A DNA stretch of 64,000 nt from Afipia sp. (GTDB taxonomy: Bacteria > Pseudomonadota > Alphaproteobacteria > Rhizobiales > Xanthobacteraceae), in contig JACQDM010000008.1 in assembly GCA_016201045.1 (NCBI GenBank), forward strand, positions 682,001-746,000, read 5' to 3'. This document shows, piece by piece, positions 60,012 through 64,000 of this stretch; position 1 is the stretch's first letter; each line of letters starts with the position of its first letter. Below the pieces are notes generated by a model that saw only the letters and a program-made list of their open reading frames with translations, was not told where the DNA came from and made no database searches. The translations under genes were made by a program, and so were the position numbers.

Positions 60012-60155
60012 ATGGAAGTCTTGATCTATCTCGTCCCTCTGGTGGTAGGGCTGGGCGGTCTCGGGCTCGCTGGCTTTCTCTGGTCGCTGAAGAACGGTCA
60101 GTATGATGACCTCGACGGCGCTGCCTGGCGCGCGCTCGGCGACGACGAATCGTGA
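60012..60155 (+). CDS. ccoS: cbb3 oxidase assembly protein CcoS (FixS)
   Basis: A 47-residue single-pass protein needed to insert haem and copper into CcoN. The sequence starts MEVLIYLVPLVVGLGGLGLA and continues GFLWSLKNGQYDDLDG, the family signature, ending with a short acidic tail. It begins five bases after fixI, as in other ccoGHIS operons. Confidence 0.93.
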   Translation: MEVLIYLVPLVVGLGGLGLAGFLWSLKNGQYDDLDGAAWRALGDDES

Positions 60156-60200
60156 CTTTTTGATTCAGAACAAATCCGAGGGAACCTGGAAAATCTGCGC

Positions 60201-60214
60201 TTGATCGAGATCAA
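60201..60214 (+). promoter_or_regulatory. FixK/Fnr box before a small membrane-protein gene
   Basis: TTGATCGAGATCAA is a perfect TTGAT-N4-ATCAA palindrome. A class II start falls near 60249, about 20 bases before the ATG at 60269, the same geometry as at ccoN. Confidence 0.9.
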
Positions 60215-60268
60215 GGCGCGGAAGCGGCTGCCGTTGGACAATTCGACTCGTAATGATGGAGAGAGTCG

Positions 60269-60403
60269 ATGCCGAGCGATACGATCTGGGTTGTCGTGGG
60301 AGTTGTTGCGATGTTCGCAGCGTTCGCCGTCACGATGCTGTGGGCGGACTTCCGGACCCGGCCGCAACAGCCTGCCACGCCTGTCAAGCGCCGGCCGTTC
60401 TGA
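60269..60403 (+). CDS. Small FixK-controlled membrane protein, 44 residues
   Basis: An open frame encoding MPSDTIWVVVGVVAMFAAFA, then VTMLWADFRTRPQQ and a basic end (VKRRPF). A single membrane helix spans about residues 6-25 with a cytoplasmic basic tail. It resembles CcoQ or other cbb3-associated small proteins in build only; I cannot name a family. The FixK box at 60201 and a GGAGAG ribosome site nine bases before the ATG make it very likely a real gene of the low-oxygen regulon. Confidence 0.7.
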   Translation: MPSDTIWVVVGVVAMFAAFAVTMLWADFRTRPQQPATPVKRRPF

Positions 60404-60421
60404 ATCGCGGCAGCCGCTTGG

Positions 60422-60583
60422 CTAAAAGCGCCAGCCTTGCCGGTCTCGAAAATAGAGCACGGCGAGAAGCACGAACGAGACGGTCGTAAAGACGATGACC
60501 CGGCTGATCCAGTCGGGTCTTTCTTTTAGCCGCTCGTGCATCACGAGAAAGAAGGTCAGGAAACGGGGGCGGAAGAAGTGCAT
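60422..60583 (-). CDS. Small membrane protein (hypothetical)
   Basis: A 53-residue frame starting MHFFRPRFLTFFLVMHERLK, with one helix (RVIVFTTVSFVLLAVLYF) and ending RDRQGWRF. Start codons upstream (to 60625) would overlap the neighbouring gene. It begins six bases after the stop of the 72-residue gene and could share its transcript. No family is recognised and the coding status is moderate. Confidence 0.45.
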   Translation of the reverse strand: MHFFRPRFLTFFLVMHERLKERPDWISRVIVFTTVSFVLLAVLYFRDRQGWRF

Positions 60584-60588
60584 GAGCG

Positions 60589-60807
60589 CTATCCGCAACA
60601 GTTGAAATGGGTCCGCTGGGGCCAATATTGCCAGTGTGTGGGAGCCACTTCCACAGGCTTCATCGTCTCGGCATTACGCCAACCCTCCTTCGTGCGGACG
60701 CACGGAAAAACGAGCGCATGGACGCCGCGGTCGATCACCGCAAGCTCCAAGTCCCTTTCATAGGGCGCAGTCGAGATTTCCTTCCACATTTTGAGATTAT
60801 CGTCCAT
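60589..60807 (-). CDS. Conserved-looking 72-residue hypothetical protein
   Basis: A soluble protein beginning MDDNLKMWKEISTAPYERDL and ending with aromatic-rich THWQYWPQRTHFN. I recall similar short proteins (WKEI-TAP-DRDLELAVI, then PTHW) in Bradyrhizobium relatives near fix genes, with no assigned function. A near-perfect FixK box lies only 17 bases upstream of the ATG, too close for normal class II activation. The Met at residue 7 may be the start, or the box may serve the other strand. Confidence 0.6.
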   Translation of the reverse strand: MDDNLKMWKEISTAPYERDLELAVIDRGVHALVFPCVRTKEGWRNAETMKPVEVAPTHWQYWPQRTHFNCCG

Positions 60808-60823
60808 CTGACTGCATTTCGCT

Positions 60824-60837
60824 TTGATTGAGATCAG
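60824..60837. promoter_or_regulatory. Near-perfect FixK box, direction uncertain
   Basis: TTGATTGAGATCAG matches TTGAT-N4-ATCAA except for the last base. Acting to the right it would start transcription near 60872, ahead of the AbfD-like gene. Acting to the left it would start inside the 72-residue gene. Confidence 0.55.
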
Positions 60838-60926
60838 AAGCCGCCAATTTTTCCATCCGGAGTAGGTCCGCCGGCGAATTGTCTTTGCTTGAGCTGCGAA
60901 CGCCCCGCAGTCCCTCTTTCTCCTTG

Positions 60927-60947
60927 ATAGTCTAGTTGTGCAAGTTA
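60927..60947 (+). promoter_or_regulatory. Motif shared with the CoxM promoter region (copy 1)
   Basis: ATAGTCTAGT, two variable bases, TGCAAGT, one variable base and A. It agrees with the copy at 62666-62686 in 18 of 21 positions. It overlaps a possible sigma70 promoter (TTGATA at 60924 and TATAGT at 60946, 16 bases apart), so it is probably a repressor or activator site for the gene at 61011. Confidence 0.6.
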
Positions 60948-61010
60948 TAGTCCCTGGAAACCGTCAGCATCTCTTTCAGACGCGGCGATGGATGGCCCGG
61001 GAGTTTTCCA

Positions 61011-62510
61011 ATGAATCAGCAGAACGTCGTTTCGCTTTGGGGCAGCTTCAAAACCCCAATCGTCAATGCTGACGATTACATCGCATCGTTGCGCGGCCGG
61101 AAAATGGATGTCTTTTTCATGGGCGAGCGGGTCGAGGAACCCGTCGATCATCCCGTCATATTCCCGTCGATCAACGCGATGGCTGAAACCTATCGCCTCG
61201 CGAGCGCGCGTCCCGAGCTTGCCAGCGCGGACAGCAACATTGCCGGCGCGCGGGTCAACCGTTTTCTACATGTGCCGGGCTCTTCTGCTGACCTTGTGCA
61301 GAAGCACGAAATGCAGCGCGAACTTGGGCGTCGCACCGGGACCTGCTTTCAGCGCTGCGTCGGCCTCGATGCGGTGAGCGCCTGCCATTCGGTGACTTAT
61401 GATATCGACGCGGAATGTGGCACCGATTACCATCAACGCTTTCTTGCATTCCTCAAGCGCGCGCAACAGGCCAATATCGTGATCGGCGGCGCGATGACGG
61501 ACGTGAAGGGAGATCGCTCGAAGGGGCCGCATCAGCAGGCCGATCCCGATCTTTTTCTGCATGTCACGCGCCGCGACGACAAGGGCATCTACGTTTCAGG
61601 CGCGAAGATGCATCAGACCGGCGCAATCAATTCGCACTGGCTGATTTTCATGCCCACGATACGCATGAGCGAAGGCGACAGAGACTGGTCGGTTGTCGGC
61701 GCGGTGCGCGTCGACGCGCCGGGCCTCACTTACGTTGTCGGACGACAAACTAACGACACCCGCATCGTCGACGGTGGCGAGCTCGACGCCGGCAACGCGC
61801 AGTTCGCGGGCCAGGAAGCGCTGATCGTCTTTGAGGACGTATTCGTGCCGCATGAGCATGTGTTCATGGATGGCGAGTGGAAGTTCGCTTCGCTTCTGGT
61901 CGAGAGGTTTACGACCTATCATCGCTCCTCTTATGTCTGCAAAACAGGTTTGGGCGATGTGCTCATCGGTGCCGCCGCCGAGGCCGCCTCTCACAACGGC
62001 GTAGAGGATGCGTCCCACATCAAGGACAAGCTCGTCGAAATGACGCATCTCAACGAAACGATATATTCGAGTTGCATGGCCGGCGCCTATCGCTCGAAGC
62101 CGATGGCATCGGGAGCGTGCATTAACGACGAAATGCTGTCGAACGTCGCTAAGCACAATGTCACGCGCTTTCCTTTTGAGATTGCGCGGCTGGCGCAGGA
62201 CATCGCAGGCGGACTCGTGGTGACGATGCCGTCCGAGCGCGATCTTCAGAACAACGAGGTCGGCTCGCTGGTTCGCAAATTTCTTCAGGGCCGCCCCGGC
62301 GTCGACACCGTGGACCGCATGCGTATTTTGCGCCTGATCGAAAACATGACGATCGGACGCAATGCAGTCGGCTATCTGACCGAGAGCTTGCACGGCGCGG
62401 GATCGCCGCAGGCGCAGCGCATCCAGATCGCGCGCGGCATGCAGATCGAAGACAAGAAGAGCCGAGCGAGGCTTCTCGCCGGTGTCAAAACGAAGACCGA
62501 ACCGAATTAG
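61011..62510 (+). CDS. AbfD-like (4-hydroxybutyryl-CoA dehydratase/vinylacetyl-CoA isomerase family) flavoprotein
   Basis: A 499-residue member of the HpaB/AbfD flavoprotein fold. The AbfD character is shown by KHNVTRFPFEIARLAQDIAG, then GGLVVTMPSE, and by ESLHGAGSPQAQRIQIARG near the end. Candidate [4Fe-4S] ligands are Cys112 and Cys116 (TCFQRCVGLDA), His304 and Cys310 (HRSSYVCKTGLG). In the clostridial enzyme the corresponding Cys99, Cys103, His292 and Cys299 bind the cluster, so the last spacing is one residue shorter here. All four are kept, so a dehydratase is more likely than a phenol hydroxylase. The substrate is unknown. Upstream of molybdenum-hydroxylase genes. Confidence 0.82.
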   Translation: MNQQNVVSLWGSFKTPIVNADDYIASLRGRKMDVFFMGERVEEPVDHPVIFPSINAMAETYRLASARPELASADSNIAGARVNRFLHVPGSSADLVQKHEMQRELGRRTGTCFQRCVGLDAVSACHSVTYDIDAECGTDYHQRFLAFLKRAQQANIVIGGAMTDVKGDRSKGPHQQADPDLFLHVTRRDDKGIYVSGAKMHQTGAINSHWLIFMPTIRMSEGDRDWSVVGAVRVDAPGLTYVVGRQTNDTRIVDGGELDAGNAQFAGQEALIVFEDVFVPHEHVFMDGEWKFASLLVERFTTYHRSSYVCKTGLGDVLIGAAAEAASHNGVEDASHIKDKLVEMTHLNETIYSSCMAGAYRSKPMASGACINDEMLSNVAKHNVTRFPFEIARLAQDIAGGLVVTMPSERDLQNNEVGSLVRKFLQGRPGVDTVDRMRILRLIENMTIGRNAVGYLTESLHGAGSPQAQRIQIARGMQIEDKKSRARLLAGVKTKTEPN

Positions 62511-62741
62511 TTGGCCGCTATCCGATGCATACGGCGCGTTGCGATGACATCGCCGCTGGCGCATCTCTGCCGTTGGCCTATCATGGCCGCGACGACACGT
62601 CTCGTTCGTCATGCATTGCAGCACCAGCGGCACGAGGCGCGCGCCCGATCTTGACATCGCACTAAATAGTCTAGTAATGCAAGTCACTATGGCGACGGCG
62701 AATTGGAATGACGGATTTGCCACGTGTTCGGCGGGGGCCGC
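62511..62741. other. Intergenic region between the AbfD-like and CoxM-like genes
   Basis: About 230 bases without a gene. It carries TTGACA at 62651 and the second copy of the shared motif at 62666, so a separate promoter for the coxMS-type operon is likely. Confidence 0.55.
62666..62690 (+). promoter_or_regulatory. Motif shared with the AbfD-like promoter region (copy 2)
   Basis: ATAGTCTAGT, two variable bases, TGCAAGT, one variable base and A at 62666-62686, followed by CTAT. Here the outer ATAGT and ACTAT form an inverted repeat. TTGACA lies ten bases upstream and TAGTAA overlaps the motif as a poor -10, consistent with an operator over the promoter. Confidence 0.6.
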
Positions 62742-63620
62742 ATGAAGCCGGCTGCCTTCGACTATGTGCGCGCGGAAAGCGTCGAACACGCCGTGGAAGT
62801 GCTGGCGGGCGCTGATGGCGACGGAAAGATTCTCGCTGGTGGCCAAAGCCTGATGCCGATGATGAATTTTCGCCTGGTGAGGCCGTCGGTAATGGTCGAC
62901 ATCAACCGCATCGCTGGCCTCGACCGGATTGAACTACGCGGAAACAGAATTTCAATCGGCGCGCTGGTCCGTCACCGGATGACGGCGAGCGACACGATCA
63001 TCGCCGATCGCGCGCCGGTTCTTCGAGAGGCGATGAAGCATGTCGCGCATCTGACCGTGCGCAATCGTGGCACATTCTGCGGCAGCGTTTGCCATGCCGA
63101 TCCGGCGGCAGAAATGCCAATGATGTCGCAACTTCTCGACGCGGTCGTGCATATCGCTTCGCCGCGCGGCGCGCGAAGTCTGCCAATTCAGGATTTTCTG
63201 GTCGGGTCACTCATGACTGCGCTTGAGCCCGATGAACTTGTGACGGCGATCGAGATCGATGCTCTTGAGCCGGGCACGGGCTGGGGATTCGGTGAATTCG
63301 CCCGGCGTCACGGCGACTATGCGCTCGCTGCCGTCGCCGTGACGATTAAGAAACGAGACGGCATCGCGCATGGCGTTCGTGCCGCCGTAATGGGCGTCGG
63401 CGAAACGTCGATGCGCGTTCGGGAAATCGAAACGGCTCTCGAAGGAAACGACCTTCAAGCCGATCTGATCGACAGTGCGATCGATGCGATGCGCAGCACT
63501 CTCGAGCCGAACACCGATCTTCATGCCTCGGCTGACTATCGCCGTCATCTGTGCGGCGAACTGATGCGCCGTGCTTTATCAGACGCGTGGTCGCGCTCAG
63601 GCGGAGCGCACTTGCAATGA
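62742..63620 (+). CDS. Molybdenum hydroxylase FAD-binding subunit (second CoxM-like)
   Basis: A 292-residue FAD-binding medium subunit. I chose MKPAAFDYVRAESVEHAVEV, which has a G-rich site before it. FAD motifs are ILAGGQSLMPMMNFRLVRPS and TVRNRGTFCGSVCHADPAAE. The CO_deh_flav_C domain is at about 175-280. It is only distantly related to the CoxM-like protein at 31893. Its stop overlaps the start of the small subunit (ATGA), so the subunits are made together; the large subunit should lie beyond the window. Confidence 0.9.
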   Translation: MKPAAFDYVRAESVEHAVEVLAGADGDGKILAGGQSLMPMMNFRLVRPSVMVDINRIAGLDRIELRGNRISIGALVRHRMTASDTIIADRAPVLREAMKHVAHLTVRNRGTFCGSVCHADPAAEMPMMSQLLDAVVHIASPRGARSLPIQDFLVGSLMTALEPDELVTAIEIDALEPGTGWGFGEFARRHGDYALAAVAVTIKKRDGIAHGVRAAVMGVGETSMRVREIETALEGNDLQADLIDSAIDAMRSTLEPNTDLHASADYRRHLCGELMRRALSDAWSRSGGAHLQ

Positions 63621-64000
63621 GCCCTCGCACAGCGATCACGATGTCGATCAACGGTCAATCGTTCTCGCGCGAGATCGAGCCGCGCATGCTGCTTGCCGAC
63701 TTTTTGCGCCATGAACTGGGTTTGACCGGAACGCATGTCGGCTGCGAGCATGGCGTTTGCGGAGCGTGCACTATTCTGATCGATGGGCGCAGCGCGCGGT
63801 CGTGCCTTATGCTAGCGGTGCAGGCCGACGGCGCGGAGATCGAGACCGTCGAAGGTCAGGGCTCGATTGAGAAGCTCGGTCTTATCCAGCAGGCGTTCCG
63901 TGATCATCATGGCCTGCAATGCGGCTTCTGCACGCCGGGATTCATCATGACCATCTCCGATATGCTGCGCCATCATAGTCTCGAGACTGACGAAGAGATT
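63617..64000 (+). CDS. Molybdenum hydroxylase [2Fe-2S] subunit (CoxS-like), partial
   Basis: N-terminal 128 residues of a small subunit, cut by the window end. The first cluster cysteines are in GCEHGVCGACTILIDG and ARSC. The second-domain motif QCGFCTPGFIM is present, while the last cysteine pair (CRCTGY) lies outside. Starts inside the CoxM-like stop codon. Order M-S is seen here, unlike the S-L-M order at 31.9-35.6 kb, so the two operons have different origins. Confidence 0.93.
   Translation, partial: MSPRTAITMSINGQSFSREIEPRMLLADFLRHELGLTGTHVGCEHGVCGACTILIDGRSARSCLMLAVQADGAEIETVEGQGSIEKLGLIQQAFRDHHGLQCGFCTPGFIMTISDMLRHHSLETDEEI

Noticed and set aside
48352-60155. Nitrogen-fixation island
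   Set aside because: The fix genes here are the respiratory and regulatory set. No nif genes or NifA-type sites are seen in the window, so nitrogen fixation cannot be inferred.
61596-62846. A 416-codon minus-strand frame opposite the AbfD-like gene
   Set aside because: The sense strand has family signatures throughout; the antisense product has none.

Overview
The window looks like chromosome of an alphaproteobacterium from the Bradyrhizobium/Afipia/Rhodopseudomonas group (Nitrobacteraceae, order Hyphomicrobiales). The DNA is GC-rich (roughly 60 %). The evidence for this placement is the fixLJ-fixK-ccoNOQP-ccoGHIS microaerobic respiration block with FixK-type boxes, an MbfA-type iron exporter, CoxMSL-type molybdenum hydroxylases, a SigEcfG-type promoter in front of trehalose genes, and small proteins typical of the group. 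The assignment rests on gene content and motifs only; no database search was possible.

Layout. 1-6.2 kb: the end of lpdA, two small membrane-protein genes, a small secreted protein, xerC, priA and an RlpA-like protein. 6.2-12.2 kb: a long non-coding leader, then the F1 ATP synthase operon atpHAGDC with an Ohr/OsmC gene inserted between atpG and atpD, closed by a strong terminator. 12.2-25.2 kb, nearly all on the minus strand: rppH, a divergent polysaccharide deacetylase, ctpA, envC, rlmH, rsfS, nadD, proA, proB, obgE, a GNAT acetyltransferase, rpmA and rplU, with one plus-strand DMT transporter. This is the conserved cell-wall, ribosome-maturation and proline cluster. 25.2-31.9 kb: secreted proteins including a caspase-like one, tRNA-Ser(CGA), a bactofilin, an amidase, a YedY-like molybdoenzyme with a flavin reductase, and a DUF1236 protein. 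31.9-35.6 kb: a coxSLM operon whose large subunit has the form II active-site loop. 35.6-41.9 kb: an MFS transporter, otsB, a GH15 glucosidase and otsA, preceded by a good SigEcfG-type promoter. 41.9-43.9 kb: tRNA-Ser(GGA) and a small accessory pair, a winged-helix protein divergent from a BrxR/CapW-like WYL regulator. 43.9-48.3 kb: nitroreductase, mbfA, an ion channel, hemN and a CBS/BON protein. 48.3-60.8 kb: the oxygen-response regulon. 60.8-64.0 kb: an AbfD-type (4-hydroxybutyryl-CoA dehydratase family) gene followed by CoxM and CoxS subunits of a second molybdenum hydroxylase, which runs off the window.

How the genes work together. FixL (haem-PAS kinase) and FixJ should switch on fixK when oxygen falls. 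FixK should then act on at least four boxes seen here: ahead of the CBS protein-hemN pair, ccoN, ccoG and a 44-residue membrane protein. The first four boxes each put the predicted start of transcription about 16-25 bases before the start codon. This supplies high-affinity cbb3 oxidase, its copper and assembly factors, and oxygen-independent haem synthesis.

The points most worth checking are an in-frame amber codon in the first membrane helix of fixL; the predicted ccoG start lying inside the loop of the ccoNOQP terminator; a Ser in FixK where FixK2 of Bradyrhizobium has its redox-sensitive Cys; an AbfD-like enzyme with all four candidate [4Fe-4S] ligands that shares an 18-of-21 upstream motif with the adjacent molybdenum-hydroxylase genes; the Ohr gene inside the atp operon; and the lone defence-type WYL regulator with tandem operator-like repeats beside a tRNA gene.
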